From NCBI RefSeq assembly GCF_965363235.1, contig NC_134851.1, forward strand, positions 54,006,833 through 54,070,832: DNA of 64,000 nt. Direction: 5' to 3'. Below, one piece after another: positions 1 through 12,271 of this stretch. This stretch comes from Mytilus galloprovincialis. Lineage: Eukaryota; Mollusca; Bivalvia; Mytilida; Mytilidae. A program made the position numbers and the translations under genes. Each line of letters opens with the position of its first letter. Positions within the stretch are counted from its first letter, which is position 1. A model generated the notes under the pieces. That model worked only from the letters and a program-made list of their open reading frames with translations. It was not told the origin of the DNA and made no database searches.

Positions 1-785
1 AATAACTTCTAACCATGTTGCAATTAAGAATTTTGCAAACAAATCAACCAAATATATTTCAGTTTTATTGTATGATATCACTTATTTATTTATTGTGCGT
101 CTTGCTTGTAAATGTATAAGTCTATATGTAATTGTTAATGTATAATTGTTATCCTCTTGTAGCACCATACGTGTGCCTAAGTTGTAATAAATTGTATACT
201 ATTGTATTGTCTTGAGATACTATACATTGTAGGCTATGTTTGCTCATTTATATCTACCGAACAGCCAAACGGAAGCAGGTTAGAAACATGGGTCGTATTT
301 ACGAACAGAATAATCCTAGGTTTATACATGTAAGACTAAGAAGTTTGATTTGATTTTTTTTTTCATTCTAAAATGTTTTTGTACCACGTAATAATGATAC
401 ATACTTTTAATTCTTCTTTTTCTATATGACTGCTGTCGTTATTTAAAAAGCTTGCTAAAAAATGAGAATAGTATAGCTATAATAGCTTATCTTACACGTA
501 TATGCCTTCTGCAAGTATTTCACTTTTTACGTAACAGAACAGATTACAAAGGGTGAATTCCTGTTGTAGATATCCTTGACCTATTGTATTTATTTACGTA
601 AACCTGTATTTACATGTATTGAATTGCCACAAGGATGGATCAATCGCCGTATTACCTGTACGACCATATCAATATGGTCAAATATACTTTTATCAACGTT
701 GAAGGTAATCTGTTTCTGTTACATAAACTATTTCGACTGTATATTAGGGTGGTGTGTTGTGTATGAACGACAGAAAGTCAACACG
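1..785. other. Upstream flank of FAXC-like gene, no gene recognised
   Basis: AT-rich sequence with no recognisable coding segment. A reading frame runs open from 576 into the first FAXC-like exon, but its codons before 786 look nothing like the family. The segment could hold promoter or 5' UTR. An acceptor-like TATTAGG near 745-749 leaves open an earlier exon encoding an N-terminal extension. Confidence 0.4.
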
Positions 786-3700
786 ATGGCTGCTGCAAAA
801 ACATGGAAACCCGAATGGAAACAAGATGTTGTTTACCTGCATGTATTTCCTAGGATAATGTCAAAAGGAGTCCCTAATTTCTCTCCGTTTGCAGTAAAGT
901 TAGAAACGTGGTTAAGAATAAATAAAATCCCATTTGAAGTAAGTATATTTAACTAAATTATACTTAAAATTATTGCAAAAAAAATGCACATGTATTAAGT
1001 TGTTTGACAATATCAACGTACATTGTATGCACAATTTAAAAGATCGAGATTTAATAAATGTGAACGTGTCACGTGTTTTGGTCACACGTCTCTTCGGATA
1101 CATGTATCTGCACTCTTATTTGAAAAATCGGAAACAACGTCGGTAATAAGGAGCTTACAAATAAAAAGGTCCATCCTGAGTCGCTTTGGTCTGGAACATC
1201 TAAGTAAACAAAGTAAGGCCCGAAATGAATCTTACAAGGAACATATATTATAATAAAAAAATCGTCCTGAACATGCATGAAATATTTGCCACTGAACGTT
1301 AAGCAACCAACAATCAATCAATATAATAAATGATTTACCATTGAGTAAACGACAAAACTTCTAACAAAAATGCAGAACAATTTAAAATTATAGCAATACA
1401 AATGTTATATTATTTAAGAATTGAATGCTTCTTTTTGTAACTTCATTGGGGTGTAAAAGCGTTGACCGAAGTACATTTTGTATGAAGGCCCTATATTCAC
1501 ATCATTGTCAGTCCGTATTGGAAATATTGGCCCTATATTCACATTTAATGTATATAATACAGCATTCAGAACAAGTCTGTATTGAAAAATTTGGATTATT
1601 TAATAAAAGTGTTATGAACTGGCTGTTTCTGTATTGGCACTGGTATAGATTCTCGGTCAGCTGTATTGGCCCTCGACCATATTTACTCGGGTGATATTAA
1701 TGATTGTGTTGCTATATTCTGACTCACAGTAAATGACACAACAGTACAGGAATTCACGAATATTTAAAAACATGATCAAAATATCTATTGTAGGTGGTAG
1801 ATCACATGGGTATGTCGACAAAAGGTCAAAGTCCATTTATTGTATTTAACCAAAAGGAATACCCCGATTCCAACTTTATAATTGAATATCTGACAGATTA
1901 TTTCTCCGTTTCTATGGAGAACTGTTTATCAGATGTCGAGAAGGCAGTATCGAGGGCATTTCTCAAAATGATTGAGGAAGATATGACTTGGTAAGATGGT
2001 TAAACATGCATGTACACTTGTTTATAAAAAAAAGATATTATGTGGTTTGATTTCCAATGAGGCAAATACGACAAAGGCGTTGAAGTAGTGTCCATCAATT
2101 CTGTTGTGGATCGATAATCTACATGTAGCAGCATTCAACCATCAAGCAAGTTAGAATAGTCATTTTATATGAATATTGTCATTTCCCTTATCGCACACTT
2201 TTTATTTACTTGAAAAGTTACAATGTTTTTATATCTATTAAATATTAAAATAATAACAGGACAATTGATACAAGTACGTTGATGCTCAATTTGTATTTTT
2301 GATAAAGGCTATCTGAATTTTAAACTTTAGAGAGTAGAAGTGTTTCAAAATACATGTACTTTTTCCGTCTGAAACATTCAAAGCACGATGTATATAGTCG
2401 TTACATACAATTAGCGATGTTTCAAACGTGTAATTACATCAATAATTTCGTTTTCTGAGAAGCCGATATGGTTATTTTTTCAATACCTACATGCATAAAT
2501 CACTTCAACTTACCAACAGCATATATAAAAAAAAACCATACTTTGTGAATAATTCCGGTCAAATGTAAATTTGTAAATGTCATCCCGCTCCTGTCAATTT
2601 TAAAATCGTAACTTTCAATGAATTTCGAAACAACGATGTACAAAAGAAACCACAGTAAACTTTTATTGTGGTTTTTTTTCTACTAATCTCCTGTATATGC
2701 TATAAAATAGATAATCAACAAATAAATCAAACACAAATATGTTTTCTGTAAGTCTCATTTAGTTTGAAAGAATCATTTGCTTAAATTAGATATCGGTCCG
2801 CAATTCTTTTAAAACCATGGTTAAATATGGACTGGAAACTTTTTTTCGAGCCGTGAGTCCTTCTGCGTGATGTCAAATTTCTATTTTAGCAGTTTGATCG
2901 ATACTAAATTTATGATTTTGATAAAGGGTATGTCACAAATTTTCGGGACTTCGAGATTTATATTTTCGTTTATCATTTTTTCGAGTTAGATAAAATAGTG
3001 AACAATTGATCAACGGGTTAGAGCAGACTAACAGAAACCGTATATCAAATAGGTTAGGTCCTAGAAATCTCGACATCAACCACATTAATTACAGTTATTT
3101 AAAATGCATGTAACAATTGAGAAAAGAAAATGATCTTATGTTTCAGGTCTATATTTTGGTACAGATATGTTGATCACTTCGTCGATGAGTATTTAGAATA
3201 TTTAAAACCAAGTGATGATCCAGAAAAAGCGAAGGCATTTGCAGAACATCTTGGTAGTAGTGTAAGTAAGCTGGTTCACATTCGTGAGAACTTTTACAAT
3301 TGGAAATAATGAAACATTTTCACCCTTGCAAACACTGATAACTTGAACTCTTTTAAAAATTGTTGGACCTTCTCTGCAAGGATGTTATAGATATATAAGT
3401 TTACAGGGGAAAATCTAAAAAAAAAACCAACCAATTTGCCTTATGCATATGTAGTCACATCAAAATGGCTGATATGCAGCAAATAGGAACACTTTTGAAA
3501 ATTAGTCTGGAAGCAAATTCAAACTGACTGAATCAGATCCGAATTAAGCATTTTTGAATGAAAATACATCGAAAAGACCGCTCAGCTATTAAGCAGAGAA
3601 CAATAAAGGCTTTTTCTATACCAATGTCAAACTGTACATCGCTCCATTTAACATTCGTCCTGAACATGCACAAATATGAGCCACTAGACGTTTAAGCAAA

Positions 3701-4990
3701 CAACAATTAATCAACTATTCAATGCACCACTTTATTCTATCTTACAGGTAAAAAATAGAGCAGTTTCACATGGAATAGGTCGTCACAGCAACGAAGAAAT
3801 ATACAAAATCGGAAGTGACGATATCAGAGCCATATCAAAATATTTAGGCGACAAGACATTTATGATGGGAGATAACCCAACTCTGGTATTCGTTATTTTT
3901 AGTAGAGTGTTATACAGTGAAACCTGTATAAACCGAATCTTGTGTAAACCGAAAACCTGCATATAAACCAAACATGTTCGTAAGCACTGTCATATCAATT
4001 TTATGTGTTATGAACCTGATAAAACCGAACATCGACCAAAAGCGAACAAAATATTAAGTACTGAAGAGGTTCGATTTAAATAGGTTTCACTGTATGCTAT
4101 CAAATTATTTGCGCTTTGATATTTGCATTTAGGGAAATACGAAACAGCAATCCTACGATATATAAAATGTTTTGCTATTTACTGTCAATTCCAAGTTTTG
4201 ATCAAGTCAATATATAATATATCAGTGACTGCCGTGGAAAGTAAGCTTGGAATTTATAGTTAATATAAATACACTTTATTCATAGTATATACATGTATAT
4301 GTTCATAGTGTACAGAAAAACGCGAATATAATTGAAATTAACAGAAAAAAAATAAGGTACTTTGGAAAAAGGGGAAGGGTCAACAAAATTGTTCAGTTCC
4401 CAAGTACATATGACTTTTAATATCTTTCCTGAAATTCTCCAGTTATAAAATCTTTTACAAAAAAATCATCCTATAACAGTTAATATACTCTCAATCACGC
4501 TTTATATGCCCGCGATTTCGCGGCTGTGTTCTAGTTTGACTTTTAAAACACCAAACTTATCCCGAATTCAATTTCATGAACGGTCTTATTGTCTTTTCCT
4601 GTGTAGAATGGATTTGTTTATTCTTTTTGTTTTAATGAAACGCGGCAAATAACAGACATCATCTCGAGTAAAAACTCAAAACACGTTGAATCAAATGCTT
4701 CCTTATACATAATGATTTTTTCTTTAAGAAATTATTTCGATACTCTCCTTGTCTTTACATCTTGCTTGAATATTATTGGAAAAGAAAGGTTTTCAAAGAT
4801 ATTTGAAACTAATGTTGTTGTGTTTTTTCAGATTGACTGTTGCCTGTTTGGTTTTATTATCCAGATCACAGATGTTCAAATAAACTTTCCGATGAGAGAC
4901 GTTATTAAAAAAGAATGTCCAAATATATTACAATTTGTAAATAGAGTTAAAACAAAATACTGGTCGGACTGGGACAAACAATCTATATAA
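786..4990 (+). CDS. Failed axon connections (FAXC)/metaxin-like GST-fold protein, five exons
   Basis: Exons by GT-AG sites and matching phases: 786-938, 1794-1990, 3147-3261, 3748-3885, 4832-4990 (with stop), giving 762 bases and 253 residues. Exon 1 carries the thioredoxin-like start (VVYLHVFPR, then FSPFAVKLETWLRINKIPFE). Exon 2 has the substrate-loop region (GQSPFIVFN, then DSNFIIEYL). Exon 3 has WYRYVDHF. Exon 4 has the family signature GIGRHSNEEIYKIG followed by LGDKTFMMGDNPTL. Exon 5 closes the GST C-terminal helices and ends YWSDWDKQSI. Drosophila fax interacts genetically with Abl in axon guidance; bivalves carry many related copies. Vertebrate FAXC is longer (about 400 residues) with an N-terminal membrane anchor that is absent here, so this is either a soluble short paralogue or an upstream exon is missed. 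The ATG at 786 is the first just before the conserved domain. The donor after exon 4 (GTATTC) is weak. No catalytic glutathione site is claimed. Confidence 0.86.
3915..4092. mobile_element. Short TIR element (Tc1/mariner-like MITE) in intron 4
   Basis: The ends are inverted: CAGTGAAACCTGTATAAACC at the left and the near-complement AAATAGGTTTCACTG at the right, each flanked by TA (3913-3914 and 4093-4094). A 178-bp length, TA duplication and these ends fit non-autonomous Tc1/mariner elements. It lies only about 29 bases past the exon 4 donor of the FAXC-like gene. Confidence 0.7.
4093..4831. other. Intron 4 remainder, nothing recognised
   Basis: AT-rich intronic sequence without recognisable coding or repeat structure apart from short A and T runs. 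It ends in a good pyrimidine tract (TGTGTTTTTTCAG) before exon 5. Confidence 0.4.
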
Positions 4991-5001
4991 TAGAATAGAA
5001 T

Positions 5002-5007
5002 AATAAA
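5002..5007 (+). terminator. Poly(A) signal AATAAA of FAXC-like gene
   Basis: AATAAA lies 12 bases after the stop codon of the FAXC-like gene. It is very close to the stop, so a more distal signal may also be used. Confidence 0.45.
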
Positions 5008-5012
5008 TAAAA

Positions 5013-5905
5013 GGTGGAAATGAGGCTTACGATATTTTCTGCTTCGCTCAATGCGATATCGCCTAAAAAAGGGACGGAACCATTATTAAAACGGTATCAC
5101 CAAAGTTTAACTTGTCATGCTAGATTTGAAACACATTGTTGATATGGTGAATATTATTTATGATTTCTCAAATTGCTGGGTACCGTCTTCAAAATTTTCC
5201 CAACCAATAAGAAAAGAGAAGAAGTCGTGTTTTACGAGTAAAAAATTTAGTTAACTTTGATTAGAAATTGGATGTTTTATGAGTTTAATTGCACAATTGC
5301 AATTCATAGTTTTGTGACATCCTTGAGACTGCGTTATATACATGTAGCTACATTTGTATAACTCAAATGTAAAGAAATCTTATCAAAGTACGGGTTTTGC
5401 ATGTTCCTTTACTCCCTTTAAGTATCGCAAATAAAACATTTCAAATGTTTCCATCCAAATCAGTCATTAATTCCTCGGGTAATTGTTTCTGGGTTGATAT
5501 TTTTAGTTACAAAATGATGTTAAACTTGTCAGAAAATTTTATAACTTGTGCAAGGTTTAGGAATCTAAGCACTGTTCTAAAAATATAAATGATCTCTTGT
5601 GTAAGTGTAATCTTTAAAAAATGGAGTTATCTTTCTTTGATTTCAAGTACATTGATTATTACGAATTGTCAAGTCATCTGGAACACTAATGTTTTTGCTT
5701 ACCCTGAGTTTTTCAAATATTTCGATGTCATTGACGGATTACCAACATCTACTAGTTTTCGTTTGGTCGTCTTTAAAATGATTTGTAGCAATTTTCTCAC
5801 TTGCTTTTTTCATTCTGAGCTTATATTTCAGCAAATATATGGTTTCAAATACAAAATTGTAAGGATATCATCTCAACTTGTCAGAAATAAAACGATTGTG
5901 AATGT
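5013..5905. other. Intergenic, nothing recognised
   Basis: AT-rich. It contains one 120-codon open frame (5589-5951) whose composition looks like translated AT-rich noncoding DNA. No family was recognised on either strand. Confidence 0.35.
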
Positions 5906-6414
5906 TCTTTTTCTCAAACTCATAGTGAGGTGTTCATTTAGATATCGATAACGAGACATCTGTGAATTAATCTCAAGTCTGAGAGAAGATTAAATAGTTA
6001 GTAGCTGTAATAGATTTTGAATTAGGTTGAAGCAAAGACGAGTGTTTATTTTTTAGTAAGTGTTTTTTGTTTTTCTGTTAATGCCGATCTATTAACTTAA
6101 GTCATTCCAATTGACGTTTACAGTCTGCACAGCGATGTTAAGGCTGATCAAGGCTATTTCGATAAGATTTCGTCAGGGGCAGATAACCCCGTATGGACCT
6201 CATTATTTATTCATATATTCATTAATGGCGGAGCTGCGTCTATCGATGAAACAGTATGTACTTAATATGTTTTGCTGTTACACCATTGTACCATGTTAAG
6301 GGAGTGTTGAGCGCCAAGAGACATGCATGTTTAATCCCGCATCATTCTACAAATGTATATTAGTTGCCCCAAGACCAGAGCCTGTTACTCAGTCATTGGT
6401 TCATGCCTGTCATT

Positions 6415-6995
6415 TTTGTTGAGTCTTCGACTTCAGTCGAAAAAGCGAGACATAGCGATCCTACATTCCGTCGGCGTCGTCGGCGGCGTCCACAAATATT
6501 CACTGTGTGGTTCAAGTTTCTAAACTATCCAGAATTTTTACCAAACATGGATCGAAACTTGTTTGTGATCATAAGATAGTATCCAGAAGTAGATTTTGTA
6601 ATTTCGTATTTTAATTTTAAATGGACTTAGTTTTTCTGCCCGGAAACAACACATTCACTCTGTGGTTAAAGTTTCTGATACTATTTTGGATTTCTACCAA
6701 ACTTGGGCAGAAGCTTGTTCATGATCAAAAGCTAGTATCTAGAAGGAAATTTTGTTAAATTTATCACCTGTGTATCTGTATTTTACTTATTAATGGACTT
6801 AACAGTGTGCAGTTAAAGTTTTTAAATCATTTATTAGATTCATAAACTATCCTTGATTTTTTCCAAACTTGGACGGAAGGTTCTTACAATCAAAAGATAG
6901 TATCCAGAGGAAAACTTTAATTGTTTTTTTCTAATTTTTGTTGAGCTTGCGATTAACAGCAAAAGTAGGCGAGTCGCTGGGTTCCGCGGAACCCT
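6415..6995. repeat. Molluscan dispersed repeat with degenerate internal tandem units
   Basis: Three decayed tandem units of about 150-190 bp share the pattern CTAT..GATTTTTACCAAACTTGGA and ATCAAAAGATAGTATCCAGA, preceded by a CGTCGGCGTCGTCGGCGGCG tract and followed by GTTCCGCGGAACCC. From memory this type of repeat occurs through bivalve genomes. It accounts for the small open frame here. Confidence 0.6.
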
Positions 6996-6999
6996 TACA

Positions 7000-7600
7000 C
7001 ATTTTGTTGTTGTAAATGTTTTTATTTTAGATCAGGAGCCGGGTTGTACGAAAGTGGCATTAGCTTAATGAGTCATTAAGGCTTAATGATGCATTAAGTT
7101 CTTCATGTGACTGAGTCCATTAAAATATGTTGCACGAAGCACACTTTTGTTTCCTCTTAACTAATTAACATTTAATGAAGGATGCGTCATTAAACTATCA
7201 TTAAATATTGGTTTTCCTCTAAATATTTCCCACAATTCCCTAGGTTGTAAACATCCGTCGTCTGCAAAGTTATCATCAACACCTATGAAGATGCCTGTTA
7301 GTGCTTCTAAAACGCACAAAAACAGATCTTAATATTAAAATCAACTGAAATAACTTAATTTGATCACGGAACTGGTACAGCAAAACATCTCATTATTGAA
7401 TAACAAATTTAAGTCGAGTCACGGTACCAGTTCCGTGACAGATGAAAGAAGGTTTGGCATATGGGAGCACATTATCAAAAAGGGTAAACTCTTTAGGTGG
7501 GTGCCACAGACCAACAAACGAAATTAAAAAAATATGGTCCAACTTGCATCAAACGGCTAAAAAGACATTTTCAGAAAAGGCCCATGACAACTGGCGGTGT
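7000..7600. other. Intergenic with MITE-like fragment
   Basis: Segment 7030-7215 is rich in CATTAA/TTAATG words and has inverted GTTGTACGAA and TTGCACGAAG motifs, suggesting a worn transposon end. Nothing else is recognised. Confidence 0.3.
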
Positions 7601-7611
7601 TCCAATTAGTT

Positions 7612-7890
7612 ATCAAAGGTACCAGGATTATAATTTAATACGACAGACGCGCGTTTCGTCTACATAAGACTCATCTGTGACGCTCAGATCAAAATAGTTA
7701 TAAAGCCAAAAAAGTACAAATTTGAAGAGCATTGAGGACCCACAATTCTAAAAAGTTTTGCAGAATACGGCTAAGGTTATCTATTCCTGGGATAAGAAAA
7801 TCCTTAGTTTTTCGAAAAATTCAAAGTTTTGTAACTGGAAATTTATAAAAATCACCATATAATTGATATTCATGTCAACACCGAAGTCCA
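7612..7890 (+). repeat. Dispersed mussel repeat R1
   Basis: Starts near TACCAGGATTATAATTTAAT and carries the family core GACGCGCGTTTCGTCTACAT, then AAGAGCATTGAGGACCC, and ends near ATATAATTGATATTCATGTC. Other copies are at 47487, 51002, 51343, 57745 (minus) and 58918. Confidence 0.75.
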
Positions 7891-8039
7891 ACATTCAAAC
7901 CTTTGTCCGAAATACAAGAGAAAATCAGTAGTGGATCTACAAGGATTGCCCGAGTTAGGGGATGGAATCTGACTGAGGAGTGGAGTCACCAGTTGATGCA
8001 ATATTGACAAGGATTCCAGTCTTGCTACAACTATTTGTG

Positions 8040-8360
8040 CTAAAATGAGATAAGAATTAGAAACTCAATGAACGAAACGAAAACAAATAAAATTCATTTT
8101 TAACATGTAAAAAGGACAACACATATATGTATACATGTTTGCTAAAATAATAAACGAACTTAAATGACAGACAGCTACGATCAATAAGAACTGAGTTAAA
8201 AGCTCCTGATTAGGGACAAGCACACAAAGAATGTCACAGGGTTTGAAATATGTTTGCATAATTGTCCGATTTGCACAGCCGATTTAATTGTAAATTAAGA
8301 GAACGATCTGCATGCTTGTGTTTTTGGTAGGATCAGTCTTAAGCCACGTTTACACAGTTA
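8040..8360. other. Intergenic, nothing recognised
   Basis: Generic AT-rich sequence between repeats. No coding signal was seen on either strand. Confidence 0.3.
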
Positions 8361-8639
8361 GGCCGTTAATTTTCTCGTTAATACATTTGTCACGTCAAGG
8401 CATTTTAAAAAGCTCTGACTATACGGTATTGGTTTGCTCAACAATGAAGGCCATACGGTGTCATATAGTTACATCTCATCTGTAGATTTACGTCTTATGA
8501 CGCTGTTTTCTTTTTTGTGTTGAAAAATAACTATTATTATTCAACACAAAAAAGGGAAACGTATGTAACAATAGCCATTGAAACAAATATATACCTAACT
8601 TGAATGAACTAAATTATTAATATTTCAGAAAAATGAAAG

Positions 8640-9110
8640 AAACAAATGAATCTTTTACGTATCTAGTAAAAGTTCAGAGAGTCAAAGTTGTATTCAATTT
8701 TTTTTTGACATAGCCCATTTATTGTATTTTACATAGATATGTAAAGTAAAATTATCATAATATTTCAATAATTCGATATGGGTTTAAAGTAGAATAATAT
8801 ATTATAGCCACTCTATTTCTGACCAAAACAATTACTAACTACATTTCTCAGTGGAAATCTAGATACACTTTCATTTTATATGTATCCTGAAACTTTATCT
8901 TTATGTGCAAACTGAAATAAAGATATGTCATATAATTAACATACTTATATTTGACATAAAAAAAAGCAAAGACATTATATGACGATTTCTTATTGTTATC
9001 AAAACTGTTTTGATGAAACTTTATATTTGACCGAGAAAATAACTCTCACGTTTGAATGGTGGCGCGATTGCAGTTATTACTATTCGTTGAACTACACAGT
9101 ATCCGAACTT
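8640..9110. repeat. Locus-specific repeat, copy 1 of 3
   Basis: Copies at 13620-14150 and 19830-20560 share runs such as GAAATCTAGATACA, TTATCTTTATGTGCAAACTG, GACGATTTCTTATTG, ATATTTGACCGAGAAAATA and AACACGACCATGT. They are parts of the large TMEM121-like segmental duplication and show how many times the unit was copied. Confidence 0.75.
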
Positions 9111-9739
9111 CCGGGAGAAAAAAGTAAAAACTAATAAAACACGACCATGTATTATATTTACTCGTACAAAAATTTAAAAAATCTGAAATCTGAGCCTACT
9201 AATGTCCTTCAGAATTATATTAATATCTGGCTGATCATGGTCAACACATTCTATATAAGATATACACCACCAAAAACTAAATTAAATTTACATTTCCCAA
9301 CTTATTCGGTATTCAAGAGCTTGCAGCTGCTATTCAAACTTTGTAAAACGTCACCAGCGTCTGAGCAGAGAGTTAATGAACCAGGGGTATGTATGTCAAA
9401 GAACGTCTCGTCATTTTTCTAAAAACAATTCATCGGAAGGTACGAAGACATTGATGATAAATATTCCGTATCAACTTCTTGATCACAAATAATACACGAT
9501 GGTCTATCTTGAGTTAAAGATTCTGGGTACTGACGTTGTTTATCATAAAAACGTGTTATACGTTTCTTTTATTTGTTTTTATAAATATTACCTTTACTGT
9601 CGATGTGGCTCGGTACTTGTACATCCTGTCATTGTTTTATTGTACTATGGTAAATTTGTGTATTCTTGTCTTTAATAGTTGCTTAAATGTTTGGTCCATA
9701 TGCCATTTTGTGCTTATTTGTTACATATTTCTGTGTGTT

Positions 9740-10090
9740 TCTTATAGTGATTATGATTATAATACAATGTTGACTGCTGTACCCCTATTTGTATTTTTAC
9801 ATTTTTACCTATTATGTCTGTTTGTTTTGTTTACATATCGTTGTCAATAAAAAATAAACTTGGTGCAACTGTCATACAAGTGAGAGGTTTAGTTAGCTTT
9901 AAAACCAGGTTAAATCAACCATTTTCTACATAAGAAAATGTTTGTACCAAATCAGTAATATGACAGTTGTTATCCATTCGTTTGATATGTTTGAACTTTT
10001 GATTTAGCTAATTTCATTGGGGAATTTCCTTTCAGATTTTCATCGGGGTTCAGTATTTTTTAGATTTTACTTTTCGCTAAAGCACTTTCC
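9740..10090 (+). repeat. Dispersed mussel repeat R3
   Basis: Diagnostic words in order: GATTATGATTATAATACAATG, then TATCGTTGTCAATA, GTGAGAGGTTTAG, ATGACAGTTGTTATCCATTC and TTTCAGATTTTCATCGGGGT. Other copies are at 36940 and 58470 (plus) and 51515 and 57205 (minus). A 104-codon hydrophobic open frame at 9536-9850 overlaps it and is not a gene. Confidence 0.7.
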
Positions 10091-10199
10091 TAAATACATA
10101 TATAAAAATGAAATACGCTATAAACTTTATTTGTGTCTGATAAAATTCAGGAACCTGTTACTCAGTTGTTGTCGTCGGTAACTGTCTGTCATAAATATT

Positions 10200-12220
10200 T
10201 TTCCTTTTTTTTTGTCATCAATGACAAAAGGAAATCAAATCAGAGCGTTGATGGCTTTCTTGTTTGACATATCCCTTTATGACAGCGAATGACCATGAGG
10301 GTGTTATGTTGCCACATACATTTCTACCATCGTGACTTGCGTTTTTGACTGAAAACCGAACGTATTTCGCAGATATATTCGAGACAAGAAAACAAACTGC
10401 TTCGAAATCTGACAAATCTAATTTAGAAATCAGCATTCAGGCAATTTAGTTTTAAAACACATAAGGGAGGAATAAAAGTTTACAATCAATTCAGACTTGT
10501 GTTGTACCAAGGAACATTGACACACAGAGAGTTAATATTTCATAAGGTTCAAACAACTATTCCTAAATAATAACAACACTTGAAAGTTTCAAAAGAATCC
10601 ATTAATTTGATTGGCTGACGCCTATAACCACGAGGCACACCCATGCCATATTTTATTCCCGTATTAAATACTAAGGCAATGACTGCGCGTGCTATCGGTG
10701 ATAATTTTATATCAAAGCATTGGAAAACAAAAACAAATTATATTTCTCTTAATTTCACGGTTGTAAAATAGCAAAAGTTATTATAAGAATTGTGAAAGCT
10801 TCTTTTTACAACTTTTTAATGTTGTAAATACGTTGATTGTGCGCACATTTTCCATACTAAGCATACCTAAATATAATTTTCAATTTGCTTTGGTTATCAT
10901 ACCAAATCTTCTTATGAAAGCTGAAAATCCTGCATTTCCTTTAAATGAAACTACTAATACCATTTTGATATGTTCCAGTTATCATCTTGAATGAATAAAC
11001 AAGCGGTTCAATTGTTCTTGGGGGGAAATTAACCCCAGGATTAAAATATATGGATACTGAATCATTGTTCAATATTTTACGAGTTAAGATATAATTTATA
11101 CACTTTAAGATAGTCCGATAGGAAAATTCTTAATAATACAAGAGAACAAAACGTGTCCCATGTCGTACATTTTTCAAGGCACATTTTTGATGTTTATATT
11201 TTATTATTTGAATTAAGTTTTTTCGGGGAAGTTTCGGCAGTATGTTTAGAGAATTCTTGATTATTTAACGGAAAAAAATGGCATGAACATAATGGTGTGT
11301 TTAATTTATCGAATAAGTAAATTGGGTTCTTCTTCCATCTTGAAATAACAGATACATGCGACAAGCGGTTTAGATTTTTTATTGAAATGTGCACATTTTG
11401 AGAGTGATGTGTAATTCATATGCAAGACTTTTCATGTAAATATAGACGGTTATGTGTTTTGTCATAATTACGGCTGTACTTTACACCAAAAAATTAGAAT
11501 ATTTTTGTTTGAACCAACCCCACCCCCAACTTTATTATAAAAGGGGAGATAACTCAGATATAAGGAGAAAGAAATATGTTAAAGTAATTTATAAAAATAA
11601 TGTGTTGCTGAAACTAAATGTATAAAACTGGGCTCAAACCTAAATGTATGGAACCCATTTAAACAAATGTATGAAAACTATTTGAACTTGTGTTTTCGTA
11701 TGAAACTTTATTTAAATATATGTATACACCTGTTGGAATAATGGGTAGCACTAAGGCATGGTATATCAGCAAACACTCACTGCAATAGTGTGAGATGTGA
11801 GACGCAAAACCTAAGCACCAGCCCTGTTTTGACAATCTGTACCGAACCAACAGTCTTAGCCTTTTTATATTCTGTCCGCAGGTTCCAAGCATTTCACTTC
11901 ACTTAAACTAAACCTTCTGCCTGCTGTAAACTACTTCCTTTCCAACCTATACGATGTTCACTGTCTACCGTCTTCGGTAAAAATGACGACTTGAACAACA
12001 ACAAATGGAAGTTTTTTACGACCTTGATTGCCTATACAGCCCTTGCACGGTCGGTCCTGTCTTTCGCCTTTTTTGGGCATTAAATAATTTAGTTTTCACC
12101 ATATAGAAATTTCAAAGAGACATCGGATAATATATATAACTGTAGATATATTATTACATTCTTAAACTGTAAACTCGTAACCGTATCATATAAACATATC
12201 TCAGTTCAAATCAGTATGAC
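10200..12220. other. 3' flank of TMEM121-like copy 1, no gene recognised
   Basis: The segment 11405-11570 aligns with 20840-21020 of unit 2, and 10141-10200 aligns with 20610-20665. The rest is unique AT-rich DNA. Long open frames on the minus strand near 11659-11892 match no family I know. Confidence 0.4.
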
Positions 12221-12227
12221 TTGTAGT

Positions 12228-12262
12228 GGCGGATCCAGCAATTTTCATTTGGGTGATCCGCC
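12228..12262. repeat. Hairpin just after the stop of TMEM121-like copy 1
   Basis: Perfect 8-bp stem GGCGGATC...GATCCGCC with a 19-base loop, starting 10 bases past the stop codon in the transcript direction. The AGTGGCGGATCCA side equals the terminus of the short TIR element at 30743, so it may be a solo or shrunken MITE. Copy 2 has a 7-bp version at 25213-25245. Confidence 0.55.
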
Positions 12263-12271
12263 TATGACATG

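Noticed and set aside
5589-5951. 120-codon open frame on the plus strand
   Set aside because: Phe/Ile/Ser-rich composition typical of AT-rich noncoding DNA; no splice context or family resemblance.
7030-7215. Possible complete MITE with GTTGTACGAA ends
   Set aside because: The ends match too poorly and no target duplication was found, so it is noted only as a fragment.
9536-9850. 104-codon hydrophobic open frame
   Set aside because: It overlaps an R3 dispersed repeat, is T-rich, and its hydrophobicity follows from composition.
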